The translations under genes were made by a program, and so were the position numbers. Below, in pieces: positions 6,760 through 14,150 of a stretch of DNA of 14,150 bases. Position 1 is the stretch's first letter, and each line of letters begins with the position of its first letter. Origin of the DNA: Micavibrio_B sp044238965 (lineage in GTDB: Bacteria > Pseudomonadota > Alphaproteobacteria > Micavibrionales > Micavibrionaceae); assembly GCA_044238965.1 (NCBI GenBank), contig JBIICJ010000039.1, positions 1 through 14,150 on the forward strand. Direction: 5' to 3'. The notes under the pieces are model-generated. The model saw nothing but the letters and a program-made list of their open reading frames with translations, did no database searches and was not told the DNA's origin.

Positions 6760-8747
6760 TTAAAACTCTGTGGATCAATATCAACGGTAATCTTTATTGA
6801 TGATGGTGCTTTAAATTCACCAATCCATGATTGCATATATTTTGATAAATCCAATTTCTTATCGGCTTGCACCAATAATCGATACCGATATTTTCCGCGA
6901 ATGCGGTACATCGGCGCGGGCGCAGGGCCGAGCACCTTCACGCCATCGACATTCGGAATTTGTTTGACCAATTGCATGGCGGTGTCTTTGACAATATGTT
7001 CTTTGACGCCCGTAATAATGACTCCCGCCAAACGGCCATAAGGCGGCATGTTCGCACGTTCCCGTTGCTCACTTTCCATCAGCATAAAATCAGCGCGGTT
7101 ATTATCTTTTAACAGTTTCATGACCGCGTGATCAGGATTAAATGTTTGAATAAATACATTACCAGATTTGGCTTCGCGCCCTGCCCGACCTGATACCTGA
7201 TGTAATAATTGGAACGTGCGTTCACTCGCGCGCAGATCACTTCCCGCCAATCCTAAATCACCATCAACCACAGTCACATGCGTTAATTGCGGCATATGAT
7301 GCCCCTTTGCCACAATTTGCGTGCCAATAATGATATCAACTTCACCTTTTGCAATTTGATTTAACGCGGTTTCAATTTTTGCGGGCGTATCGGTGACATC
7401 TGATGCCAATAATAATGTACGCGCCTCAGGTATCGCCTCATGTACTTCCTCGGCGATACGTTCAATGCCAGGACCGCAGGCGGTTAAACTATCCTCTGCG
7501 TCACATGATGGGCATTTTTTGGGTAGGGCCGATTCATATCCGCAATGATGACATGATAATTTTTTCTGTGCGCGATGCTCCACCAACCACGCCGTACATC
7601 GAGGACATTCCACACGATGCCCGCAGGTACGGCAAATCGTCAATGGTGCATACCCACGTCGATTTAAAAATAATAATGATTGCTCACTGCGTGATAAAAC
7701 ATCTTTCAGCATATCAATTACGCGCGGTGCGAGGAATTTATTGCGCGCAGGTTTATCACGTTTTAAATCAATAATATCAATGCTTGGTAATGTTACATCA
7801 TGATAGCGCGTCGGCAATAATATATGCTGATATTTTCCCGTCCATACATTATGCATGGTTTCCAATGATGGCGTTGCCGATGCCAAGATGATTGGAATTT
7901 GTTCGGCGTGCGCGCGAAGCACAGCCATATCACGCGCGTGATAAATAACGCCCTCTTCCTGTTTATATGATGCATCATGTTCTTCATCGACAACAATTAC
8001 GCCCAATGATTGAAATGGTAAAAACAATGAAGACCGTGCACCGATGACAACGCGCACTTCACCTTTGGCAACGCCCATCCATAATTGTTTGCGTTGCGCG
8101 GGGGTAATGGATGAATGCCACAAATATGGCTTCACCCCAAACCGTTCTTCAAACCGTTTCATAAACGCATTTGATAATGCAATTTCGGGCAATAAAATAA
8201 GGGCTTGCTGACCTTCCTTAATCGCGGTGGCAATCGCTTCGAAATAAACTTCGGTTTTGCCCGAACCCGTCACACCATCCAATAAAAATGGTTTATATCC
8301 ACCTTGTTGTACATGGAGCGATAATAATTTTGCCGCCGCAAATTGATCATCATTCAACGCACGCTTTAAATGATCAGGTTTTGGCGTACGAAATAATATT
8401 GGTTTTTTGGGCGCGCGTTTGCGCTCGATGAAATCAATTGAAAATCCTAATTTCAATACTGCGCCCTTATCGGCAAAATTATAATGCGCCATTTTTTCGA
8501 TGAATGTGCGATGCGCCTTGGTGAGTGGCGGCACTGATATCACCGATATAATCTCTTTGATTTTCGCGTGCGGTGTTTCGGGTGGGTTTTCTGACCACAC
8601 GACACCTTGAATTTTTCGCCCCATTAACGGAATGGTCACAACCGTGCCCATATCACAGGGCATTCCATGCGGAATGGCGTAATCAAACGCTTTATCCACC
8701 GCGGTTGCGGGTAAAATCTGCACAATTCGGGCTTGATTTTCGGTCAT
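6756..8747 (-). CDS. priA: Primosomal protein N', replication restart helicase PriA
   Basis: PriA is a 3'-to-5' superfamily 2 DNA helicase that recognises stalled forks and loads the replisome. The 663-residue protein has an N-terminal DNA-binding region with FDYAIP (21-26) and Walker A GVTGSGKT (158-165, K164). The Walker B box is DEEH (254-257), followed by SATP (290-293) and LFLNRRGYAP. Eight zinc cysteines form four CxxC pairs: C372/375, C381/384, C399/402 and C412/415. The C-terminal helicase lobe carries GTQIVAKGHH and QVSGRAGR. It is somewhat shorter than E. coli PriA, mainly at the N-terminus. I chose the ATG at 8745-8747; a GTG at 8783 in frame would add 12 residues and lacks a ribosome site. 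The ATG itself has only a distant G-run, so the start is not certain. Confidence 0.96.
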   Translation of the reverse strand: MTENQARIVQILPATAVDKAFDYAIPHGMPCDMGTVVTIPLMGRKIQGVVWSENPPETPHAKIKEIISVISVPPLTKAHRTFIEKMAHYNFADKGAVLKLGFSIDFIERKRAPKKPILFRTPKPDHLKRALNDDQFAAAKLLSLHVQQGGYKPFLLDGVTGSGKTEVYFEAIATAIKEGQQALILLPEIALSNAFMKRFEERFGVKPYLWHSSITPAQRKQLWMGVAKGEVRVVIGARSSLFLPFQSLGVIVVDEEHDASYKQEEGVIYHARDMAVLRAHAEQIPIILASATPSLETMHNVWTGKYQHILLPTRYHDVTLPSIDIIDLKRDKPARNKFLAPRVIDMLKDVLSRSEQSLLFLNRRGYAPLTICRTCGHRVECPRCTAWLVEHRAQKKLSCHHCGYESALPKKCPSCDAEDSLTACGPGIERIAEEVHEAIPEARTLLLASDVTDTPAKIETALNQIAKGEVDIIIGTQIVAKGHHMPQLTHVTVVDGDLGLAGSDLRASERTFQLLHQVSGRAGREAKSGNVFIQTFNPDHAVMKLLKDNNRADFMLMESEQRERANMPPYGRLAGVIITGVKEHIVKDTAMQLVKQIPNVDGVKVLGPAPAPMYRIRGKYRYRLLVQADKKLDLSKYMQSWIGEFKAPSSIKITVDIDPQSFN

Positions 8748-8807
8748 CTTAACGTCAATATGCCCCCCATCACCCCAAAACACAATAAAGCTTTAAGGAC
8801 AACACCC

Positions 8808-9464
8808 ATGAAATTTTTTGTTGATACAGCCGACATTAACGATATTAAAGATTTAGCCTCCACAGGCTTGCTTGATGGCGTTACCACCAACCCATCATTG
8901 ATCATGAAATCGGGCAAAGATTTTATCCCTCTCATCGAAGAAATTTGTTCGATCGTCGAAGGCCCTGTGAGCGCGGAAGTGGCATCAACTGATTTTGACA
9001 CCATGTTAAAAGAAGGTTTGCATTTGGCAAAGATCGCAAAAAATGTTGCGGTGAAAGTTCCACTTACCCAAGATGGTTTGAAAGTATGTAAACATTTGTC
9101 TGATAAAGGCACGATGGTGAATGTGACATTATGTTTTTCTGCAGCGCAGGCAATTCTCGCCGCCAAAGCGGGCGCGACATTCGTATCACCTTTTGTAGGA
9201 CGTTTGGATGATATCGGCCAAGATGGTTTAAATTTAATTGCCGAAATTGTTGAAATTTATAATAACTATCCTGATTTCGAAACCGAAGTATTAGTCGCAT
9301 CAGTGCGTAACCCGATCCACATTACGGAATCGGCAAAATTAGGCGCACATGTGGCAACATGTCCACCATCAGTTATTCGTCAATTATATAGCCACCCACT
9401 CACCGACAAGGGTCTCGCGGCATTTGTTGAGGACTGGAAAAAAACAGGCCAAAAAATTATTTAA
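8808..9464 (+). CDS. Transaldolase of the TalC/FSA subfamily, likely a true transaldolase
   Basis: A 218-residue class I aldolase-fold enzyme that moves a dihydroxyacetone unit between sugar phosphates in the non-oxidative pentose phosphate pathway. Motifs are D6 in FVDTAD, TTNPS (26-30), the Schiff-base lysine K83 in VAVKVPLT, and SPFVGRLDD (127-135). Against E. coli FsaA as I recall it, the position of Gln59 is Glu57 here and Tyr131 is Phe129. Both substitutions are transaldolase-like rather than fructose-6-phosphate-aldolase-like. The ATG at 8808 has AAGGA about eight to nine bases upstream. Upstream in-frame codons exist (open from 8733) but would overlap the 5' end of priA and lack homology. 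It diverges from priA across 60 bases and leads a likely operon with DUF484 and xerC. Annotation as fsa/tal is equally common. Confidence 0.93.
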   Translation: MKFFVDTADINDIKDLASTGLLDGVTTNPSLIMKSGKDFIPLIEEICSIVEGPVSAEVASTDFDTMLKEGLHLAKIAKNVAVKVPLTQDGLKVCKHLSDKGTMVNVTLCFSAAQAILAAKAGATFVSPFVGRLDDIGQDGLNLIAEIVEIYNNYPDFETEVLVASVRNPIHITESAKLGAHVATCPPSVIRQLYSHPLTDKGLAAFVEDWKKTGQKII

Positions 9465-9504
9465 TTACAGACATCATCAAATTTTGTGATATTCTAAGGG
9501 GGCT

Positions 9505-10215
9505 ATGTCAGAACATTCGCCCCCTTTATCATCTCCACAATCTTTGTCTGCCGATGCCGTGTTGCAATGGCTAAAGGATAACCCCAATTTTTTATCAAAA
9601 TATCCCGAAGCAATTGATCTGCTTGCGCCACCTGCCTCGGTCGAAGGTCGTAAGATTGCTGATTTTCAATCTTATATGATTGAACGATTAAAAGCGGATA
9701 AAACCGAGGCGATTGAAACCGCGCGCGGCATTGTTGAAACCGCCCGTAATAACATGAATAACCAAACACGCATTCATCGCGCCGTATTACGATTACTCGA
9801 AGCAAACGATTTTGATGAATTCGTGCAAGTCATTACCAATGATTTAACGGCATTATTGGATGTTGATATCACCACATTAGTGATTGAAACAAATGGTCGC
9901 GAGATTCCACATATTCACACGAACGGCATTCGCATAGTTCCCGAAGGCACATTAAATAAATGGATGCAGGGTAAAAATACATTATTGCAAAATGATATTG
10001 GTGGAATCGAAGCGATTTATGGCGCCGGCGCGACATTGGTACGATCACAAGCCTTGGTACGTATCGATATTTCCATGCAAACACCGCCATGCATTGTGGC
10101 GTTCGGGTCACGCGACCCGCAATTATTTCAACCTCATCAAGGCATAGAATTAGTTTCATTCCTCGCCCGTGTTATTGAACGACAGTTCCGCTCATGGCTG
10201 CTGGTACCATTATAA
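9505..10215 (+). CDS. DUF484 family protein (GAF-like)
   Basis: A 236-residue cytoplasmic protein of the DUF484 family, which adopts a GAF-like fold and has no settled biochemical role. The N-terminus (about 15-40, VLQWLKDNPNFLSKYPE) is the family's opening block. A charged, probably coiled-coil stretch (about 50-95) follows, and then the GAF-like domain (about 100-232) with VAFGSRDPQLFQPHQGIEL and FLARVIERQFRSWL at its end. The ATG at 9505 has a strong AAGGGGG site just upstream (9497-9503). It lies 40 bases after the transaldolase gene and overlaps xerC by 22 bases, the same linkage to xerC seen in many proteobacteria. Co-translation with XerC is likely. Confidence 0.9.
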   Translation: MSEHSPPLSSPQSLSADAVLQWLKDNPNFLSKYPEAIDLLAPPASVEGRKIADFQSYMIERLKADKTEAIETARGIVETARNNMNNQTRIHRAVLRLLEANDFDEFVQVITNDLTALLDVDITTLVIETNGREIPHIHTNGIRIVPEGTLNKWMQGKNTLLQNDIGGIEAIYGAGATLVRSQALVRIDISMQTPPCIVAFGSRDPQLFQPHQGIELVSFLARVIERQFRSWLLVPL

Positions 10216-11156
10216 CCGCCCCCACCTATTGCGCGGGTGATTTACAAAACTGCCTTCAAAAATGGCATAACTATCTACGCTTTGAAAAAAATATGTCGCC
10301 GCACAGTGTGCGCGCTTATTCGAATGACGTCCATTCATTTTTATCATTCTTTGCCGATCATAACGCGCGCGAAATTTCCATCAATGATGTGGCAAATGCT
10401 GAATTGCGCGATTTTCGTGCATGGATGTCGCGCCTGTCGATGAATGAACAATCATCATCGTCACGCGCGCGCACATTATCAGGTTTAAAAAATTTTTTCA
10501 CATGGGCAGATAAAACAGGTTTGTTTCACAACCCCGCCATTCGATTATTACGCACACCAAAACAGGGCAAAAAATTACCCAAAGCATTAGAACAAACGCA
10601 AACCGAACGGTTATTATTAGAGCCCGCAACCGATTGGATATCACATCGCAACCGCGCGTTATTTTATTTACTCTATGGATGCGGATTGCGTATCCAAGAA
10701 GCCTTAGATTTAAATTTATCCGATCTGCCACGCGATGGATTTTTGCGCGTCATGGGAAAAGGCCGTAAAGAACGCCAAGTGCCTGTGCTCGATATTGTTT
10801 CAAAATCAGTTGATGAGTATATAGAACATTATCCCCTACCTCGTGAACCGCAATCACCATTGTTTGTGGGCGAAAGATCGGAACGATTACACCAAGGCGT
10901 TGCACAAAAAATTATGCGTGATATGCGCGGTATGTTAAACCTGCCTGAAACCGCAACACCGCACGCGCTTCGTCACAGCTTTGCGACGCACCTATTACAA
11001 AACGGCGCAAATTTGCGTGAGATCCAAGAATTATTGGGGCATAGCTCACTCAGCACAACGCAACGTTATACCGATGTGAATGCGGCAGAATTAATCAAGA
11101 TACATAAAGCCGCGCATCCCAGAGGGCGATCAAGTGGGCGCGACCGCAATCAATAA
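10194..11156 (+). CDS. xerC: Tyrosine recombinase XerC
   Basis: A 320-residue site-specific recombinase that, with XerD, resolves chromosome dimers at dif. The N-terminal SAM-like core-binding domain spans about 17-107 (YLRFEKNMSPHSVRAYSND). The catalytic domain holds R166 (YGCGLRIQEAL), K189 (GKGRKERQVP), H257 and R260 (HALRHSFATHLL), H283 (LLGHSSLSTTQ) and the nucleophile Y292 (RYTDV), so the full set is present. XerC is preferred over XerD because of the DUF484 neighbour and this operon position. The ATG at 10194 lies inside the end of DUF484. It has no clear Shine-Dalgarno site, fitting translational coupling, and the next ATG would remove much of the first domain. The C-terminus extends into a basic tail (HPRGRSSGRDRNQ). 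Two stop codons in a row close it. Confidence 0.93.
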   Translation: MAAGTIITAPTYCAGDLQNCLQKWHNYLRFEKNMSPHSVRAYSNDVHSFLSFFADHNAREISINDVANAELRDFRAWMSRLSMNEQSSSSRARTLSGLKNFFTWADKTGLFHNPAIRLLRTPKQGKKLPKALEQTQTERLLLEPATDWISHRNRALFYLLYGCGLRIQEALDLNLSDLPRDGFLRVMGKGRKERQVPVLDIVSKSVDEYIEHYPLPREPQSPLFVGERSERLHQGVAQKIMRDMRGMLNLPETATPHALRHSFATHLLQNGANLREIQELLGHSSLSTTQRYTDVNAAELIKIHKAAHPRGRSSGRDRNQ

Positions 11157-11162
11157 TAATCA

Positions 11163-12557
11163 TTACATATGAACGGCTCTGCCCAATACTGCCAATGCCG
11201 CTTCTTTCACTGCTTCTTCCAATGTGGGGTGCGCGTGACATGTGCGGGCGATATCTTCGGATGATGCACCAAATTCCATGGCGATACCGCATTCTGCAAT
11301 TAATGTTCCCGCCTCGGGACCAATAATATGAACGCCCAATACTTTGTCGGTACGTGCATCTGCCAAAATTTTGACAAATCCATCTGTACATCCCATCGCA
11401 CGCGCGCGACCATTAGCTGAAAATGGGAATTTACCAACTTTATAATTCACGCCATTTTGTTTTAATTGTTCTTCGGTTTGCCCGATTTGCGCTACCTCTG
11501 GCCATGTGTACACAACGCCAGGAATCAAATTATAATCAATATGGCCTGATTGACCTGCAATCATTTCTGCCAATACCACTCCCTCTTCTTCGGCTTTATG
11601 CGCGAGCATCGGCCCCGCGATCACATCACCAATTGCATAGATACCTTTGATATTCGATTCAAAATGATGATTGACCTTTATACGTCCACGCTCGTCACGC
11701 TCAACACCAACCGCATCAAGCCCCAAACCATCTGTGTACGCTTTGCGACCGACAGCCATCAACACGATGTCGGCATGTAATGTTTCTTGCGCACCGCCCG
11801 CAGCAGGCTCAACAACAACGCTCACGCCTTTTGAATCGGGCGTCGCGCTTAACACTTTCGCGCTTAATTTAAATTCCAAACCTTGCTTGCCCAAGATTTT
11901 CTGCGCCTCTTTGGAAATTTCGCCATCCATGCCCGCTAAAATACGATCCATATACTCAACAACGGTAACTTTTGTGCCCAATCGGTTCCAGACCGTACCC
12001 ATCTCAAGCCCAATCACACCACCGCCAATGACAATCATTGATGTCGGCACCGATTTTAATTCGAGCGCGCCTGTCGATGATACAATTTTATCTTCGTCAA
12101 TTTTGATGTTGGGCAGGCTGATCACATCTGACCCTGTCGCAATCACAATATGTTTTGCAATATATGTTTTGCCGTCAACATCAACAGTGTTCGGCGCAGT
12201 GATCTTACCAAAACCTTTGAGCCAATCGACTTTGTTTTTCTTAAACAAAAATTCGATACCTTTTGTGTTGGCGTCGACGACTTTATTTTTGTGCCCCATC
12301 ATACCAGGTAAATCGAGTTTTAGATCACCAATGATCACGCCCATGTCTTTGAGTTTATGACCTGCCTCATGATATTTTTCGGATGCACTTAATAATGCCT
12401 TTGATGGAATGCACCCCACGTTCAAACATGTGCCGCCCAATGTATCGCGTTTTTCAACGCAAGCCACTTTCAAACCCAATTGCGCCGCGCGAATGGCGCC
12501 AACATAGCCACCAGGGCCGCCGCCGATTACGATTACATCATAAGATTGTTCAGACAT
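11163..12557 (-). CDS. lpdA: Dihydrolipoyl dehydrogenase (E3)
   Basis: A 464-residue FAD flavoprotein that reoxidises dihydrolipoamide with NAD+ in the pyruvate and 2-oxoglutarate dehydrogenase complexes and the glycine cleavage system. The N-terminal FAD site is GGGPGG (12-17), and the redox disulfide is C44-C49 in GGTCLNVGCIPSK. The NAD site is IGGGVIGLEMG in the middle domain. The second FAD motif is GIYAIGDV. The C-terminal interface domain carries the catalytic H443-P and E448 (HAHPTLEEAV). Length is typical. The ATG at 12555-12557 has AAGGA seven bases upstream. No E1 or E2 genes are in the window, so which complex it serves cannot be told. It ends six bases from the end of xerC, convergently. 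Confidence 0.96.
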   Translation of the reverse strand: MSEQSYDVIVIGGGPGGYVGAIRAAQLGLKVACVEKRDTLGGTCLNVGCIPSKALLSASEKYHEAGHKLKDMGVIIGDLKLDLPGMMGHKNKVVDANTKGIEFLFKKNKVDWLKGFGKITAPNTVDVDGKTYIAKHIVIATGSDVISLPNIKIDEDKIVSSTGALELKSVPTSMIVIGGGVIGLEMGTVWNRLGTKVTVVEYMDRILAGMDGEISKEAQKILGKQGLEFKLSAKVLSATPDSKGVSVVVEPAAGGAQETLHADIVLMAVGRKAYTDGLGLDAVGVERDERGRIKVNHHFESNIKGIYAIGDVIAGPMLAHKAEEEGVVLAEMIAGQSGHIDYNLIPGVVYTWPEVAQIGQTEEQLKQNGVNYKVGKFPFSANGRARAMGCTDGFVKILADARTDKVLGVHIIGPEAGTLIAECGIAMEFGASSEDIARTCHAHPTLEEAVKEAALAVLGRAVHM

Positions 12558-12583
12558 GGAGATTTCCTTGAATTACGTTGAGA

Positions 12584-12619
12584 CAAGGCTAAAATATAGC
12601 CTCACCCCTCCGAAATCAA
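12584..12619 (-). promoter_or_regulatory. Candidate lpdA promoter with an inverted repeat over the -10
   Basis: On the minus strand, TTGATT (12619-12614) is followed after 17 bases by TATTTT (12596-12591). Transcription would start near 12584 and give a leader of about 27 bases with the AAGGA site. A perfect six-base inverted repeat, AGGCTA-5-TAGCCT (12586-12602), surrounds the -10. Each hexamer matches consensus at four of six positions. A T-run that would make the repeat an intrinsic terminator for the upstream LOG gene is absent. Confidence 0.4.
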
Positions 12620-12637
12620 GGATGAAATAAGGGGCAA

Positions 12638-13384
12638 TTACCCAAAGCGCGGGGTAAACGGAAAGCCTAATTCACGCGCATATCCCGCCGCAACGCGTTC
12701 ATCATCAATGATTCTATCTGCGAATGTTTGTGGGAAGTTTGCTGGCATAGCGGCGTTACGGAACAGACTTTTTGCAGTTAACGCGGTTAATTGATTCAAT
12801 CGATCAATCAAGTCAAATGCCTCTTTTGCAGAATTTACAACAAATAATGATCTGTATTTTTCAATATTTGCAAAATCTGTTTCAACTGTTTTCTTAAACA
12901 TCTTTAGAAGATCATTATAAAATCCGCCCTCATTTATAATAATTAATGGATGAATGGGATGATCTTCATTCTCATACCGCATCATATCATTGACGGCTAA
13001 AACTTCCATGGCCTCATCCAATGTACCAACACCGCCTGGGATAATAATGGTGGCTTGCGCTGATTCAATCATTTCAGCCTTACGGTGGTGAAGCTTATCC
13101 ACGACAACAGTCTCTGGATCTAATTGACCTGACATAGTTGCAAAAGCTTTTGTGATAACAGGCTTTAATTTTGCGCCTTTGCGTTGCGCATTCGATGCCA
13201 CAATCCCCATTAATCCAATTTCACCACCACCAAACACAAGATCATATCCGCGTTCACCCAAAATACTTCCAGTTCCACGTGCTAGTGATCGAAACCATGT
13301 TTCATTCCCGTCACTAGATCCCATACAGACAAACACTTTTTTAATATTAAAATGAGGTTCAGAGGACTTATTCTTCTGGGGCAT
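12638..13384 (-). CDS. LOG-family (TIGR00730-type) nucleoside 5'-monophosphate phosphoribohydrolase
   Basis: A 248-residue Rossmann-fold protein of the LOG family. Characterised members remove ribose 5-phosphate from cytokinin nucleotides or purine monophosphates, and the family was long mislabelled lysine decarboxylase. Motifs are VCMGSSDG (19-26), FGGGEIGLMG (51-60), the HHRK box with R101 and K102, and the signature PGGVGTLDE (116-124) with the catalytic glutamate. It is longer than the usual 180-200 residues. The extra length is a C-terminal extension after about residue 195 (SLFRNAAMPANF and onward) that I do not recognise. The ATG at 13382-13384 has AAAGG about six bases upstream. GC is low, about 35% over 12841-13080. 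The natural substrate cannot be told. Confidence 0.88.
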   Translation of the reverse strand: MPQKNKSSEPHFNIKKVFVCMGSSDGNETWFRSLARGTGSILGERGYDLVFGGGEIGLMGIVASNAQRKGAKLKPVITKAFATMSGQLDPETVVVDKLHHRKAEMIESAQATIIIPGGVGTLDEAMEVLAVNDMMRYENEDHPIHPLIIINEGGFYNDLLKMFKKTVETDFANIEKYRSLFVVNSAKEAFDLIDRLNQLTALTAKSLFRNAAMPANFPQTFADRIIDDERVAAGYARELGFPFTPRFG

Positions 13385-13412
13385 ATAACACCTTTAACGC
13401 AGCTAATTGAGT

Positions 13413-13437
13413 TTAGAATATTATAAAGCTTTTATAA
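13413..13437 (-). promoter_or_regulatory. LOG gene -10 box overlapping an AT-rich inverted repeat
   Basis: On the minus strand a perfect TATAAT lies at 13425-13420, placing the start of LOG transcription near 13413 with a leader of about 29 bases that includes the ribosome site. No good -35 is seen 16-18 bases upstream. A perfect seven-base inverted repeat, TTATAAA-gct-TTTATAA (13421-13437), covers this box and sits in the 114-base spacer between the divergent LOG and PfkB genes. It could be an operator, though AT-rich palindromes also arise by chance. Confidence 0.4.
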
Positions 13438-13498
13438 ATCAAAATAATATGAAAATGCAACTGTTTTTTTCTTAATTTTTGTGTTAATTTTCAAAACC

Positions 13499-14150
13499 AT
13501 GACCAAATCTCACGTTACAGGCATCGGCAACGCCAATATCGACATTGTTGATCATATTGATCAAGCATTTTTAAACCGTTTCGATATGCAAAAATCCCAT
13601 TGTGTGTACATTGATCAAACCCGTTTGACCGAAATGAAGGCCGCCCTACCCCATCATAAATTAATTCCTGGCGGTGCAGTTGCGAACACAATTCATTGCC
13701 TGCGCGCACTTGGTCTTGATGTGTCTTTCCAAGGTATTGTCGTTGATGATGCCGAGGGGCGTTTGTTTAAACAAGATTTATCCGAAAACAATATTCGGGA
13801 TTTTGTTCATATCACCGATGCTACCGATATTGGCACCACACAAATTTTTTGTTTAATTACAGATGATGGTGACCGTAGTTTTGCATCCTATGATGGCATT
13901 GCCCGTAGTTTAGAATTTAAACATTTAAATATAAATGCCATTCAAGATGCATCTATCACATATTTTGATGGATATACTTTATATTCACCATCCGCAAAAG
14001 ATGCTTTAAACAAAGCTGTCGATATTGCGCAGACCCATAAAAAAATGACTGCGTTTAATCCTGCTGGGTTATCTATTATTCAATCATTTCCTGAGGAGAT
14101 AAAATTATTTAGCCAACGATGCGATGTTCTGCTGTGCAATTTAACCGAAG
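13499..14150 (+). CDS. PfkB-family sugar/nucleoside kinase, probably adenosine kinase-like; cut by the window edge
   Basis: The first 217 codons of a ribokinase-family protein, which runs past the end of the window. N-terminal GIGNANIDIV (8-17) and PGGAVANT (57-64) are the first PfkB signature and part of the substrate pocket. The pattern DDAEGRLFKQDL and the later ITYFDGYTLYSP match proteins annotated as adenosine kinase in Alphaproteobacteria. The catalytic GAGD motif near the C-terminus lies outside the window, so completeness and activity cannot be judged. The ATG at 13499 has no clear Shine-Dalgarno site; the upstream sequence is very AT-rich, with TGTTAAT about 10-20 bases before it, so a short-leader transcript is possible. 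It diverges from the LOG gene. Nucleoside kinase next to nucleotide phosphoribohydrolase may reflect shared purine salvage, an inference only. Confidence 0.85.
   Translation, partial: MTKSHVTGIGNANIDIVDHIDQAFLNRFDMQKSHCVYIDQTRLTEMKAALPHHKLIPGGAVANTIHCLRALGLDVSFQGIVVDDAEGRLFKQDLSENNIRDFVHITDATDIGTTQIFCLITDDGDRSFASYDGIARSLEFKHLNINAIQDASITYFDGYTLYSPSAKDALNKAVDIAQTHKKMTAFNPAGLSIIQSFPEEIKLFSQRCDVLLCNLTE

Noticed and set aside
10194..11156. Phage or integron integrase, hence a mobile element
   Set aside because: Length, catalytic residues and the DUF484 overlap point to chromosomal XerC; no attachment sites or phage genes are nearby.
11671..12360. 229-codon plus-strand open frame opposite lpdA
   Set aside because: Rich in Ser, Thr and Pro as expected for the reverse of an alphaproteobacterial coding frame; lpdA explains the region.
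12586..12602. Inverted repeat read as a rho-independent terminator of the LOG gene
   Set aside because: The stem is only six base pairs and is followed by TTGTCTC, not a T-run; its place over the lpdA -10 fits an operator better.
12638..13384. Annotation as lysine decarboxylase
   Set aside because: PGGVGTLDE and the HHRK box are LOG-family phosphoribohydrolase signatures; there is no PLP-binding lysine motif.
13471..13486. CtrA-like box TTAA...TTAA before the PfkB gene
   Set aside because: The half-sites are eight bases apart rather than the canonical seven, and the region is AT-rich enough for chance occurrence.

Overview
The window looks like chromosomal DNA from an alphaproteobacterium of moderate to low GC. 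A hand count gives 46% in part of atpA (3241-3480), 32% in part of the gene at 5971 (6181-6420) and 35% in part of the LOG gene (12841-13080). The alphaproteobacterial assignment rests on three things: an F1-only ATP synthase operon with no Fo genes beside it, a DUF484-xerC pair, and an adenosine-kinase-like PfkB gene at the right edge. I cannot place it more precisely. It is densely coded: no gap exceeds about 120 bases, and there are no RNA genes, insertion sequences or CRISPR arrays.

Layout. Bases 1-105 are the tail of a plus-strand gene, probably a class IV aminotransferase, which meets the end of atpC head-on. Bases 102-5078 (minus strand) are the five-gene F1 operon in the order atpH-atpA-atpG-atpD-atpC. 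Upstream of it, also on the minus strand, is a TraX-like membrane protein (5187-5939). Diverging from that across 31 bases is an AT-rich gene of uncertain family (5971-6759), perhaps DUF1826-like with an HxD...H...R metal-site pattern. It ends tail-to-tail with priA (6756-8747, minus). A transaldolase/FSA-family gene diverges from priA and is followed by DUF484 and xerC, probably as one operon (8808-11156, plus). lpdA (11163-12557) and a LOG-family phosphoribohydrolase gene (12638-13384) lie on the minus strand. A PfkB-family kinase gene starts at 13499 on the plus strand and runs off the window.

Most of this is housekeeping: ATP synthesis, replication restart, chromosome dimer resolution, pentose phosphate metabolism, 2-oxoacid dehydrogenase E3, and nucleoside or nucleotide metabolism. 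I see no complete, clearly new system. The least ordinary part is the divergent pair at 5187-6759, set between the atp operon and priA. The plus-strand gene there has a consensus TTGACA -35 that overlaps the start codon of its neighbour, and its transcript is predicted to be nearly leaderless. Other points of note are operator-like inverted repeats over the lpdA and LOG promoters, active-site residues suggesting that the FSA-family protein is a true transaldolase, and two convergent gene pairs sharing the same four-base stop overlap.
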